Shown piece by piece: positions 1 to 8,021 of a DNA stretch of 64,000 bases; position 1 is the stretch's first letter; the number at the start of each line of letters is the position of its first letter. This stretch comes from Kitasatospora aureofaciens. GTDB taxonomy: Bacteria; Actinomycetota; Actinomycetes; Streptomycetales; Streptomycetaceae. Under the pieces are notes generated by a model, which did not search any database, was not told where the DNA came from, and saw nothing but the letters and a program-made list of their open reading frames with translations. The stretch lies in NCBI GenBank assembly GCA_000720845.1, contig JODU01000019.1, positions 1 to 64,000 on the forward strand, read 5' to 3'. The position numbers and the translations under genes are program-made.

Positions 1-48
1 TCTACACTAGATCGCTCGTCGGCAGCGTCAGATGTGTATAAGAGACAG
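1..48 (+). other. Illumina Nextera adapter/index (assembly artefact)
   Basis: The first seven bases are the end of the P5 flow-cell oligo, bases 8-15 (TAGATCGC) match a standard i5 index, and bases 16-48 are the Nextera read-1 adapter ending in the transposon mosaic end (AGATGTGTATAAGAGACAG). None of this is genomic. It shows that the left edge of the window is a contig end built from untrimmed reads. Short ORFs that start in it should be ignored. Confidence 0.97.
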
Positions 49-331
49 CACCCACCCCGGTTCACGACAACACCCGCCCGGGCCACCCACCGGGGCCACG
101 CAAACCCCGGGCGAACCACGCACCCCAGTCCCACACCAAAACCCAGGCGAGCCCGGCACCCCCGGCCCACGCGGCCGAGCCCCACGCCCCGGCCCACGCA
201 GACACCCGCGCGAGCCCAGCACCCCCGGCCCACGCAAACCCTGAGACGAACCACGCACCCCAGCCACCGCGCGCCGGGGGGGTGTGGGTGGCGAAGCCCC
301 CACAACGCGCGGCGAAGCCGCGCAAAAACAA
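49..331. repeat. C-rich degenerate repeats, no gene seen
   Basis: This stretch has no credible gene. It is strongly C-rich on the plus strand and built from degenerate direct repeats of CCCACGCA-like and CACCCCGGCC-like blocks. A unit of about 32 bases starting at 97 recurs with few changes at 231. The strand bias lets proline/arginine-rich frames stay open in several phases, which is not evidence of coding. Because it abuts the adapter at a contig end, part of it could be a poorly assembled repeat. Confidence 0.6.
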
Positions 332-377
332 CGATGGCGAGGAGGTTCGCGCTTTCCGCGAACACGCCTCGCCATCG
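332..377 (-). terminator. Hairpin terminator downstream of tRNA-Lys
   Basis: An outer stem CGATGGCGAG (332-341) pairs with CTCGCCATCG (368-377), and an inner stem TTCGCG pairs with CGCGAA around a short loop. It lies just past the 3' end of the minus-strand tRNA, as similar hairpins do after the other two copies. There is no long T tract, which is usual for Streptomyces. Confidence 0.7.
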
Positions 378-383
378 CCATCG

Positions 384-457
384 TGCGCCGCCAGGGACTC
401 GAACCCCGGACCCGCTGATTAAGAGTCAGCTGCTCTAACCAACTGAGCTAGCGGCGC
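384..457 (-). tRNA. tRNA-Lys(CTT), copy 1
   Basis: A complete 74-base cloverleaf without encoded CCA. The acceptor arm GCGCCGC pairs with GCGGCGC, the discriminator is A, the anticodon stem is GCTGA/TCAGC around CTCTTAA giving anticodon CTT, and the T arm contains GGTTCGAGTCC. The sequence is identical to the copies at 12718 and 16045. Its first ten bases overlap the 3' end of the neighbouring CDS on the same strand, whose stop codon TAG is also part of the tRNA 5' end. Confidence 0.97.
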
Positions 458-1053
458 CTGCTGACGTCGTAGACCTTAGCACCCTGGTCGGCGGGAGGAA
501 AAATCGAAATCCGCACCGCCGCGCGGGCCGCCCGCACGGCCGCCCAGAGCAGGATCTCGGGGCCGGGCAGCCACGGCTGGCGGGTGTCCGGGGCCACCAG
601 CCAGCGGGACCCGGAGCGCGGAGGCGCCCCCGCGGGGGCCGGTACGGTCACCGCGTCCCCCGCGCCGTGGCACAGCAGCGGCGGCACCTCGCCGGTACGG
701 CCGCTCTCCCGGCCGCGGGCGCTCCACTCCTCCCAGTCGAGCAGCGACGGCAGCCGCTGCGCGGTGCCCGGCGCGGCGAACAGCAGCATCCGGCCGCGGA
801 ACTCCGCCACCGGGCCCGATCCCGGGCCGTCGTCCCACAGCCGGTCCAGCATCCGGCGGCCGAAGATCGCGGGAGCGCTCACCACGTCGAAGGCGGAACC
901 GCAGGGCAGGACGACCGGGGCGTCGGGCCGCTCCTCCCAGAGCGAGAGCGTGCTGCGCGGGTACGCGCCCGCCGAGGCCAGCCAGGCGGCGCCGTCCGAG
1001 GTGACGTGCGAGACGTGGGGCGTGGCGTTGCGTGTGCTGCTCATGCCGCCCAT
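448..1053 (-). CDS. Prim-Pol-like hypothetical protein
   Basis: A protein of about 200 residues without signal peptide or membrane segment. The segment around residues 47-70 (VVLPCGSAFDVVSAP followed by an aromatic/basic helix) resembles the N-terminal bifunctional primase/polymerase-like domain of small Streptomyces proteins, but acidic metal-binding residues cannot be assigned confidently, so catalytic activity is doubtful. Two ATGs, at 1053 and 1044, are both possible starts and neither has a convincing ribosome binding site. The stop codon lies inside the adjacent tRNA-Lys gene, so the mRNA probably continues into the tRNA or is cut there. Codon use looks like that of the neighbours. Confidence 0.65.
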   Translation of the reverse strand: MGGMSSTRNATPHVSHVTSDGAAWLASAGAYPRSTLSLWEERPDAPVVLPCGSAFDVVSAPAIFGRRMLDRLWDDGPGSGPVAEFRGRMLLFAAPGTAQRLPSLLDWEEWSARGRESGRTGEVPPLLCHGAGDAVTVPAPAGAPPRSGSRWLVAPDTRQPWLPGPEILLWAAVRAARAAVRISIFPPADQGAKVYDVSRRR

Positions 1054-1203
1054 GTCTACCGGGCGTGCGGGGTCCGCTCCGGTGGGTTACCGGAAACCGG
1101 GACACGACGGCCGCGAGGGGAGTATCTTGCCCACCCTCCTGGCATATGCGCCCCGGCTGCTCTGCCGACCGGCCGACCGGCGCCCGGCCGACCGGCCAAC
1201 GGT

Positions 1204-1551
1204 TCACTCGGCCGGTTCGCCGCGCATCAGGTCCCGCCCGAACTCGACCATCTTCTTGGCGTAGTCCTCGGTCCACTCGGCGCGCTCGGCGATGTCGGCG
1301 GTCGTCAGCCGGTCGAACCGCCTCGGATCGGCCAGCTGGGCCGCGGCGAGTGCCTGGAACTCCATGGCCCGGTCCGCCGCCGCGCGGAACGCCTGGGTCA
1401 GCTCGGTGGCCCGTTCCAGCAGGGCCCGGGGGTCGTCGATCGACTCGAGGTCGAAGAAGTGCTCGGGATCGGCGGCCGCCTCCGCCGGCTCGAAGAGCAG
1501 GGGCGCGGGGCGTAGCCGCGGTTCGTGCCGACGCGGCGTGGGCTCCGCCAT
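1204..1551 (-). CDS. Small conserved-looking hypothetical protein
   Basis: A 115-residue acidic, largely helical protein. The ATG at 1551 is preferred over the upstream one at 1620 because GGAGGAG sits about six bases before it. There is an aromatic/acidic patch (EHFFDLESIDD) near residue 31 and a likely coiled helical segment rich in Ala, Arg and Glu. No signal peptide, membrane segment or recognised enzyme motif is visible. It stands alone between the Prim-Pol-like gene and the pectate lyase. Function unknown. Confidence 0.65.
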   Translation of the reverse strand: MAEPTPRRHEPRLRPAPLLFEPAEAAADPEHFFDLESIDDPRALLERATELTQAFRAAADRAMEFQALAAAQLADPRRFDRLTTADIAERAEWTEDYAKKMVEFGRDLMRGEPAE

Positions 1552-1701
1552 GTCTTCTCCTCCTCGTACGGAACGACGGCCCGTCCCCGGGTGCGGGGGC
1601 ACTCCGGTGGAGTGGGCCACCGTCCATTGTCCCGCGCCCGCGCAAGAGGGCGGGGCGTGCCCGGAGCCGCGATCCGGTCACACCCCGCCCGTCGGGCCGC
1701 G

Positions 1702-3270
1702 TCAGCCCGCGTACGTCTCGAACTCGGCGATCTTCGGGGTGCCCGAGGCGCTGGTGATCTCGAAGGTGATCTTCTCCAGCGAGACCGGGGAGAAGCCGAT
1801 CACGCCCGCGCCGGTGCCGGAGGCCAGGACGGCGCCGGTGTCGCGGTTGACGACGCGGTAGGCGCCGATGGTGCCCTCGGAGCCGGCCACCTCCCGGATG
1901 TTGATCTTGGAGACGGTGGTGGCGGAGGACCACTTGACGGAGATGGAACCGGTCGCGCCGGCCGGGGACCAGTACGTGCCGAGGTCACCGTCGCGCACGT
2001 TGCCGAAGCTGGTGCCGCTCGCCTTGGAGGAGCCGTCCGAGCCGGCCCCGACGCTCAGGTTGGTCCCGTTCGGCGGATCGGTCGGGTCCGGGTCCGTCGG
2101 GTCGGTGGGGCCCGGGTCCGTCGGGTCCGGGTCGGTGGGGCCGGTCGGGTCCGGGCTCTGCGGCGTGCAACTGCCGTCCGAGACCTTCAGGCCCTTGTTC
2201 GCGCCCGCCGTACCGCTCACGACGGACGGCACGCAGGAGGCGTCGTCGAGGGTGTAGGAGTACGGGATGGACACCGTGGTGTTGGACTTCGGGTCGGGAC
2301 CGGCCGGGTTGTTGTCCTCGCCGGGCTCGGACCAGGTGACGTTGTCGTAGATGTTGCCGCTGACCTGCCAGGTGCCGGCCTGGTCGGTGTAGAAGGTGCC
2401 GAGGACGTCCTTGGAGTCCTCGAAGTAGTTGTTGTCCACCTTGGCCTTGGCGCCGGCCCGGGAGTTGATGCCGGACTCGTTCAGGCTCTTGTAGTGGTTG
2501 TTGTACATGTGGGCGATCCCGCCGCGCAGGAGGGGGGCGCGGGAGTCGATGTTCTCGTACAGGTTGTGGTGGAAGGTGACGTAGCCGTTGGAGCGGTCGC
2601 TCTCGCTGGACCCGATCAGCCCGCCGCGGCCGGAGTTGCGCAGGACGCTGTAGGACAGGGTCACGTACTGGGTGTTGTCCTTCATGTCGAACAGGCCGTC
2701 GTAGCCCTCCGACTCCCCGCCGGAGGCCTCCAGGGTGGAGTGGTCGACCCAGACGTTGCGGACGTCGCTCTCCATGCCGATGGCGTCGCCGCCGTTGGAG
2801 GTGGGCGAGCCGGACTTCTTGACGTTCCGTACGGTCACGTTCTGGATGACGATGTTGCTGGCCTCCCGGATGTGGATGCCCAGCTGGTCGAAGACGGCAC
2901 CGCTGCCGACCCCGACGATCGTGATGTTGCTGACCTGCTTGAGTTCGATCCTGTCGGCCGCGGTGTTGCAGCTGTCGCCCGACACCTTGCTGGTGTTGCC
3001 GTGGTTGATGGTGCCCTCGACCTCGATGGTGATCGGGGTGCTGCTGCTGGCCCGGCCGCACAGGGCCTGGTGGATCGCGGTGCCGGTGGTGGCCCGCACG
3101 GTCTGGCCGCCCGCGCCGCCGGTCGTGCCGCCGTTCTGGGTCGCGTAGCCGGTGGCGCCGCCGGCCGCTGCCGCCGCCGCCTCGGGCATCGTCAGCACCA
3201 CACCGGCCGCGGCCGCGAGGGCCAGCGTGCCCAGTGCCGCTTGGAGTCGCAGCGCGACTGGTCGTCTCAT
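1702..3270 (-). CDS. Secreted pectate lyase (PL1-like) with C-terminal carbohydrate-binding module
   Basis: Predicted to cleave pectate by beta-elimination outside the cell. The N terminus is a signal peptide (MRRPVALRLQ followed by a hydrophobic Ala/Leu stretch). Residues about 35-370 form a parallel beta-helix domain, with NVWVDHSTL and YVTFHHNLY segments and the conserved SRAPLLR sequence typical of PL1 lyases. A Pro/Asp/Thr linker (PDPTDPGPTDP-type repeats) follows, then a C-terminal discoidin-like beta-sandwich likely to bind polysaccharide. The ATG at 3270 has GGGGAGA just upstream; an in-frame ATG at 3285 would add five residues. A LacI-type palindrome lies about 75 bases upstream, suggesting sugar-responsive repression. 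Confidence 0.9.
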   Translation of the reverse strand: MRRPVALRLQAALGTLALAAAAGVVLTMPEAAAAAAGGATGYATQNGGTTGGAGGQTVRATTGTAIHQALCGRASSSTPITIEVEGTINHGNTSKVSGDSCNTAADRIELKQVSNITIVGVGSGAVFDQLGIHIREASNIVIQNVTVRNVKKSGSPTSNGGDAIGMESDVRNVWVDHSTLEASGGESEGYDGLFDMKDNTQYVTLSYSVLRNSGRGGLIGSSESDRSNGYVTFHHNLYENIDSRAPLLRGGIAHMYNNHYKSLNESGINSRAGAKAKVDNNYFEDSKDVLGTFYTDQAGTWQVSGNIYDNVTWSEPGEDNNPAGPDPKSNTTVSIPYSYTLDDASCVPSVVSGTAGANKGLKVSDGSCTPQSPDPTGPTDPDPTDPGPTDPTDPDPTDPPNGTNLSVGAGSDGSSKASGTSFGNVRDGDLGTYWSPAGATGSISVKWSSATTVSKINIREVAGSEGTIGAYRVVNRDTGAVLASGTGAGVIGFSPVSLEKITFEITSASGTPKIAEFETYAG

Positions 3271-3343
3271 CCTCGGTCTCCCCATTCGCCTTCACATGCC
3301 GGAACGGATGCCATGGCGTGATCATGTCAATCACACGATGGCG

Positions 3344-3355
3344 GAAAGCGCTTTC
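3344..3355. promoter_or_regulatory. LacI-family operator-like palindrome GAAAGCGCTTTC
   Basis: A perfect 12-base palindrome with the central CG step typical of LacI/GalR operators. It lies 74 bases upstream of the pectate lyase start, where it could overlap or flank the promoter. No lacI-type gene is in the window, so the regulator would act in trans. The sequence is direct; the regulator class is inferred. Confidence 0.65.
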
Positions 3356-3469
3356 TCGGCGTGAGAATAGGGGGGCGTTCGAGAGCTGACAAGAGTTCAG
3401 ACACACCCTCGGCTGTTCAGGTTCACAATCGATGTCCATCCAGCTGAACGCTAAGTGGCTGATGTGCGC

Positions 3470-3646
3470 CCCGGCCGGAGCTGCGGTACGATCATCTTGC
3501 CTGATCACGGGGGCCAACTCCCCGCAGCGGGCACTGCGTTGGTGGTCCAAGGAAAGACGCCCCACTTCCCGTGGGGAAATGCAGGTGCAAGGCCTGCCCA
3601 GCGCTCGACGAGAACCCCGGTTCCGCACTCGCGGAACCGGGGTTCT
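3470..3646 (+). ncRNA. Candidate structured non-coding RNA ending in a perfect terminator
   Basis: This gap between divergent-side genes carries no ORF but folds well by eye. A hairpin CCCCAC-TTCCC-GTGGGG (about 3571-3587) is flanked by partly complementary arms (GGGCACTGC upstream and GCAGGTGC...GCCTGCCC downstream). A 16-base perfect stem follows. I see GGGGAA...GGTGCAA, faintly like a cobalamin riboswitch core, but the rest of that consensus is absent and no coding gene follows on this strand. I therefore call it a possible small RNA of unknown class. Confidence 0.4.
3611..3646. terminator. Strong bidirectional hairpin terminator
   Basis: A 16-base perfect stem, AGAACCCCGGTTCCGC (3611-3626), pairs with its exact complement at 3631-3646 around the loop ACTC. 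On the minus strand it lies after the 3' end of none of the genes but ahead of the pectate lyase; on the plus strand it would end the candidate small RNA. It also sits 17 bases beyond the 3' end of the isomerase gene at 3663, so it terminates that minus-strand transcript. Confidence 0.85.
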
Positions 3647-3662
3647 TCCGTGTCACGCCCTC

Positions 3663-4400
3663 TCAGGCCTGCACCACCGGCTCCCGCGTGAACAGCGCGC
3701 CCAGCTCCGGTGCGTTGACCCGGCGGTCGGCCAGGCGCAGGCCCTCCCAGACGGTCACCTGGTTCGCGGTGAGGACCGGCTTGCCCAGGTCCTTCTCCAG
3801 GGCCGGGATGTGAGCCGCCGTGTGCAGGGCCGTGTCCGGCAGGAGCACCGCCTGGGCCTCCGGGCGGTCGGCGGCGCGGGCCAGCGCCAGCACCTCCTCC
3901 TCGGTCCAGGTGCCGACCTCCGCCGCCGTGATGACGCCCGAGCCGACGACGTCGGTCACCTCGAGGCCGGCGGCGCCGAGGAAGTCCGCGAAGAGCCGCG
4001 CCACGTCGTCCGGATAGGTCGCGCCGATCGACACCCGCCGCGCCCCGATCTCCTTCGCCGCGTGCACGAAGGCGAAGGAGGTGGAGGAGGCCGGCAGGCC
4101 CGCTGCCTGGGCCAGGGCGCGCACCTGTGCGTGGGCGCCGTCCCAGCCGTGCACGAAGCTGCCGCTGGTGCAGGCCCACACCACGGCGTCGGCGCCGGCG
4201 AGCCGCAGTTCGGCCACGCCCGCCTCCAGGCGCTGCGGCGAGCCCATCTCGAGGAGCGCGTCCACCCGGTGGGCGTCCTCGCCGATGTCCGTGTGCACCA
4301 GGTCCACCCGGATGTCGCTGCCCAGGAGCTGCTCGATGCGTGGGTAGTCGTCCTCGCCGGAGTGGCCCGGGTACAGGAATCCCAGTGCTGTCATGTCCAC
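3663..4400 (-). CDS. Maleate isomerase/arylmalonate decarboxylase-like protein, second cysteine replaced
   Basis: A member of the Asp/Glu racemase superfamily, maleate cis-trans isomerase/arylmalonate decarboxylase branch, whose members use one or two active-site cysteines. The first cysteine is present in VVWACTSGSF near residue 76. The position aligned with the second cysteine reads LLPDT, so Cys is replaced by Asp; in the neighbouring paralogue the same place is FISCT. Both share the following ANQVT segment. Its start overlaps the 3' end of the upstream paralogue by ten bases, so the two are co-translated and may form a heteromer. It may be a decarboxylase, an isomerase with altered chemistry, or a structural partner. 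Confidence 0.8.
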   Translation of the reverse strand: MDMTALGFLYPGHSGEDDYPRIEQLLGSDIRVDLVHTDIGEDAHRVDALLEMGSPQRLEAGVAELRLAGADAVVWACTSGSFVHGWDGAHAQVRALAQAAGLPASSTSFAFVHAAKEIGARRVSIGATYPDDVARLFADFLGAAGLEVTDVVGSGVITAAEVGTWTEEEVLALARAADRPEAQAVLLPDTALHTAAHIPALEKDLGKPVLTANQVTVWEGLRLADRRVNAPELGALFTREPVVQA

Positions 4401-5293
4401 CCTTCCTGCTGCTGTTCCGTGTCCGGGCCGTCACCGACGCCCGGCATGTCCGCCGCCGCGGGTCCGACCGGGCCCGCCACCGCGGGGTCGACGGGACCCG
4501 CGGGTCCCACCACCGCGGGACCGGCCGCACCCGTCGCCGCGGGGCCGAGGCGCGCGGCCGGATCGGTCAGCGCCTGGTACGGCCCCACCGCAGGGGTACC
4601 CAGTCGGCGCAGCGCCGCCCACATCGTCACTTGGTTGGCCGAGATCACCGGTATGCGCAGCTCGGCCTCCAGCTGCGGGATGACGTCGTAGGTGGGGAGG
4701 TTGGTGCAGGAGATGAACAGGGCGTCCGCCGCTCCCGGCGCGGGCACGGCCCGACGCGCCATGTCGGCCACCTCGCGGTAGGGGACCTGCCAGATGTGCC
4801 GGGTCAGTCCCATGAAGGCGCAGCCGGTGATGGTGACGCCGGCCTCGGCGACGTACGCCTCCAGCGCCCGGGTCACGGACACGGTGTACGGCGTCACCAG
4901 CGCGACCCGGCGTACGCCCAGCTCGGTCAGCGCGTCGAGCAGCGCGCCCGAGGTGGTGACGGAGGGGACCGCGCCCGCCCAGGTCATCGCCTCGCACATG
5001 GCGCGTTCCCCGGCGATGCCGCCGACGAAGCTGCCGGAGGTGCAGGCGTAGGCGACGACCTCGGGCGTGATGGCGTTGAGGGTGCGCACCGCCTCGCCGA
5101 GGGTCTCGTGCTCGCTGACCATCCGGGCGAGGTCCAGACTGACCTCGACGGGCACGAAGGGAGTCCGTGTCATGTGCAGTGACACGTCGTCGGGCACCCA
5201 TCGCCACAGCTCGCGATCGAGCGCGAAGTCGAACGGGGCGACCACGCCGACCCCGCGTTGCGGAGCTGGTCCGCCGAGAAAGGAGATGTCCAT
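4391..5293 (-). CDS. Maleate cis-trans isomerase-like protein with both cysteines
   Basis: A paralogue of its downstream neighbour with both predicted active-site cysteines, in YACTSGSF (about residue 84) and FISCTNLPT (about residue 198). Family knowledge suggests interconversion or decarboxylation of a small dicarboxylate such as maleate; the substrate is unknown. The last 50 or so residues are an unusual low-complexity tail of Ala, Gly, Pro and Val ending in EQQQEGWT, beyond the normal fold. The ATG at 5293 is chosen; a GTG at 5311 adds six residues, and neither has a clear ribosome binding site. It is divergent from the dehydrogenase gene and forms an operon with the second isomerase-like gene. 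Confidence 0.82.
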   Translation of the reverse strand: MDISFLGGPAPQRGVGVVAPFDFALDRELWRWVPDDVSLHMTRTPFVPVEVSLDLARMVSEHETLGEAVRTLNAITPEVVAYACTSGSFVGGIAGERAMCEAMTWAGAVPSVTTSGALLDALTELGVRRVALVTPYTVSVTRALEAYVAEAGVTITGCAFMGLTRHIWQVPYREVADMARRAVPAPGAADALFISCTNLPTYDVIPQLEAELRIPVISANQVTMWAALRRLGTPAVGPYQALTDPAARLGPAATGAAGPAVVGPAGPVDPAVAGPVGPAAADMPGVGDGPDTEQQQEGWT

Positions 5294-5478
5294 GGCACGC
5301 ACCGGCCTCACACTGAGGAAGGAGAGGGCAACGCACCGTTACGCACGGCCGTGTTGACGAAGGTAGGTTCCGGTGCGAGCGTGGTCAATCCGCCCGCGTC
5401 ACTCCCAGGTCAACAGCCGGTTAACTTCCGCGTCACCACCGAACCGCCCCGCTTCCACCGACCGGAGACAGGCCGCCG

Positions 5479-6462
5479 ATGACCACGTCCCCGCCCCCGT
5501 CCGCGCCCGCGCCGGCCCCCCTGCCGACCCTCCTCGTCCTGGACGCCGAGCCGCCGCCCCGGCTGGGCCGGCTGACCGGCCGGGCCCGGATCGAGCACGC
5601 CGACGCGGCGACGCTGGCCGAGCGGCTGCCGCACGCCGACGTCCTGCTGGTGTGGGACTTCACCTCGCACGCGGTGCGCGAGGCCTGGCCCGGCGGCGGC
5701 CCGCGCCCGCGCTGGGTGCACACGGCGAGCGCCGGCGTGGACCATCTGATGTGCCCCGAGCTGGCCGCGTCGGACACGGTGGTGACCAACGCGCGCGGCG
5801 TCTTCGACCGGCCGATCGCCGAGTACGTCGCCGCGCTCGTCCTGGCGATGGCCAAGGATCTGCCCACGACGCTGCGCCTCCAGGGCGAGCGGACCTGGCG
5901 GCACCGCGAGTCGACGCGGGTGGCCGGAACACGCGCCTGCGTGGTGGGCTCCGGCCCGATCGGCCGGGCGATCGCGAGCACGCTGGAGGCGCTCGGCGTC
6001 ACCACCGCGCTGGTCGGCCGCGCCGCGCGCCCCGGTGTGCACGGCCCCGAGGACCTGGACCGGCTGCTGGCCGGGGCCGACTGGGTGGTGGCGGCGGCGC
6101 CGCTCACCGAGGACACGCGCGGCATGTTCGACGCCCGGCGGTTCGCTCTGATGCGGCCCTCCGCCCGGTTCGTGAACGTGGGGCGCGGCGGGCTGGTCGT
6201 CGAGGAGGACCTGGTCGAGGCGCTGACCGCGCGCCGGATCGCGGGCGCCGCCCTGGATGTGCTGAGCCACGAACCCCTGGCTCCGGACAGCGCCCTGTGG
6301 GAGGTGCCGGAGCTGATCGTCTCGCCGCACATGAGCGGGGACACGATCGGCTGGCGGGACGAACTGGGCGCGCAGTTCGTGGAGTTGTTCGAAAGCTGGG
6401 CGGCGGGCGGACCGCTGGCCAACGTGGTCGACAAAGAGCGTGGATACGTGCCCGGACACTGA
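5479..6462 (+). CDS. D-2-hydroxyacid dehydrogenase family protein
   Basis: A 327-residue NAD(P)-dependent dehydrogenase of the D-isomer-specific 2-hydroxyacid family. The Rossmann motif is GSGPIG near residue 157. The catalytic triad is recognisable: Arg in VNVGRGG, Glu in SHEPL and His in SPHMSG. A Pro/Ala-rich N-terminal extension precedes the first strand. It is followed 35 bases later by an amidase and lies beside the isomerase pair and the Ehu-type transporter, so it probably reduces or oxidises a 2-keto/2-hydroxy acid made in that catabolic route. Confidence 0.88.
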   Translation: MTTSPPPSAPAPAPLPTLLVLDAEPPPRLGRLTGRARIEHADAATLAERLPHADVLLVWDFTSHAVREAWPGGGPRPRWVHTASAGVDHLMCPELAASDTVVTNARGVFDRPIAEYVAALVLAMAKDLPTTLRLQGERTWRHRESTRVAGTRACVVGSGPIGRAIASTLEALGVTTALVGRAARPGVHGPEDLDRLLAGADWVVAAAPLTEDTRGMFDARRFALMRPSARFVNVGRGGLVVEEDLVEALTARRIAGAALDVLSHEPLAPDSALWEVPELIVSPHMSGDTIGWRDELGAQFVELFESWAAGGPLANVVDKERGYVPGH

Positions 6463-6497
6463 CGTCGCCGACGTCTCCGACCCGCGGAGGGTGCCAC

Positions 6498-7892
6498 ATG
6501 ACCGACCTCACCGAGCTGACCGCCGTACAGCTCGTCGACGGCTACCGCAAGGGCGAGTTCAGCCCCGTCGAGGCGGCCCGGGCGGTCCTGGAGCGGGCCG
6601 GGCGGATCCAGCCGGAGGTGAACGCCTTCGTCCGGCTGACCGGTGAGGAGGCGCTGGACCAGGCCCGGCGGGCCGAGGAGCGGTGGCGCCGCGGGGAGCC
6701 GTGCGGTCTTCTCGACGGGGTGCCGGTGACGGTGAAGGACATCCTGCTGACGCGCGGTCAGCCGACCCTGCGCGGTTCCCGGGCCGTCTCCGCCGACGGT
6801 CCCTGGGACGAGGACGCGCCGTCCGTGGCGCGGCTGCGCGAGCACGGCGCGGTGTTCGTCGGCAAGACCACGACCCCGGAGTACGGCTGGAAGGGCGTGA
6901 CGGACTCGCCCCTGTCCGGCGTCACCCGCAACCCGCACGACCCGTCCCGTACCGCGGGCGGTTCCAGCGGGGGCGCGGCGGCGGCGCTGGCGCTCGGGGC
7001 GGGGCCGCTGGCGCTGGGCACGGACGGCGGCGGCAGCGTGCGCATCCCGGCGTCCTTCTGCGGCGTCTTCGGCCTGAAACCGACGTACGGCCGGGTGCCG
7101 CTGTACCCGGCGAGTGCGTTCGGCACGCTCGCGCACGTCGGCCCGATGACCCGGGACGCGGCGGACGCGGCGCTGCTGCTGGACGTCATCGGCACCCCGG
7201 ACGCCCGGGACTGGTCGGCGCTGGGCCCGGCCCCCGGGTCGTACACCGAGGCCCTGTCGGGCGGGGTGCGGGGGCTGCGGGTGGCGTACTCGCCCTCGCT
7301 CGGCGGGCAGGTGGCGGTGCGTCCGGCGGTGGCCGGGGCGGTACGGCGGGCGGTGGAGCGGCTGGCGGGTCTCGGCGCGTACGTGACGGAGGCCGACCCC
7401 GACTTCTCCGACCCGGTGGGCGCCTTCCACACCCTGTGGTTCAGCGGGGCGGCACGGGTGGTGCAGCACCTGCGGGCCGGGCAGCGGGAGCTGCTGGACC
7501 CGGGGCTGCGGGAGATCGTCGGGGCGGGGACTCGGTACTCGGCGCTGGACTATCTGGCGGCGGTGGACGTCCGGATGGAGCTGGGGCGGCGGATGGGCGC
7601 CTTCCACCAGGAGTACGACGTGCTGGTGACGCCGACGCTGCCGATCACGGCGTTCGAGGCGGGGGTGGAGGTGCCTAAGGGGTCGCGGTATCGGCGGTGG
7701 ACGGGGTGGACGCCGTTCACGTATCCGTTCAATCTCACGCAGCAGCCGGCCTGCACCGTGCCGGTGGGGGTGGACGGGGACGGGCTGCCTGTGGGGATGC
7801 AGATCGTCGCGGCGCGGCACCGGGACGACCTGGTGCTGCGGGCCGCGCACGCGCTGTACGGGGCGGGGGCAGCGGGTACGCCGGTCCAGTAG
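6498..7892 (+). CDS. Amidase signature family hydrolase
   Basis: A 464-residue amidase of the Ser-cis-Ser-Lys class. The catalytic Lys lies in VPVTVKD (about residue 81), the signature GGSSGG near residue 156 supplies the cis-Ser, and the nucleophile is in GTDGGGSVRIP. The family hydrolyses amides to acid and ammonia. The ATG has GCGGAGG about seven bases upstream. It is on the same strand as the dehydrogenase and probably in one transcript with it. In context it could release ammonia from an amide intermediate of the compound imported by the ABC transporter; the substrate is not known. Confidence 0.88.
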   Translation: MTDLTELTAVQLVDGYRKGEFSPVEAARAVLERAGRIQPEVNAFVRLTGEEALDQARRAEERWRRGEPCGLLDGVPVTVKDILLTRGQPTLRGSRAVSADGPWDEDAPSVARLREHGAVFVGKTTTPEYGWKGVTDSPLSGVTRNPHDPSRTAGGSSGGAAAALALGAGPLALGTDGGGSVRIPASFCGVFGLKPTYGRVPLYPASAFGTLAHVGPMTRDAADAALLLDVIGTPDARDWSALGPAPGSYTEALSGGVRGLRVAYSPSLGGQVAVRPAVAGAVRRAVERLAGLGAYVTEADPDFSDPVGAFHTLWFSGAARVVQHLRAGQRELLDPGLREIVGAGTRYSALDYLAAVDVRMELGRRMGAFHQEYDVLVTPTLPITAFEAGVEVPKGSRYRRWTGWTPFTYPFNLTQQPACTVPVGVDGDGLPVGMQIVAARHRDDLVLRAAHALYGAGAAGTPVQ

Positions 7893-8021
7893 TGACCGGC
7901 GTGGGTGTGGGTGCAGGGGGCGCCGACCGGCGCCGGCCGGGCGCCTCCCCCGGTGCCTGAACGGCCTGGGAGGTACCCCCAGCGCCCGCCCGTGCCGTCC
8001 CGGCGGCACGACTGCCCGCAG

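Noticed and set aside
1525..3321. Long plus-strand frame (about 600 codons) across the pectate lyase
   Set aside because: It is antisense to a well-supported secreted lyase with signal peptide and domain motifs. The Val/Gly/Asp-rich product has no domain and comes from third-position GC bias.
3560..3626. Cobalamin riboswitch
   Set aside because: Only GGGGAA and GGTGCAA resemble the core. The CCCGCAAC/GCCAGGAGACC boxes are absent and no B12-type gene follows.
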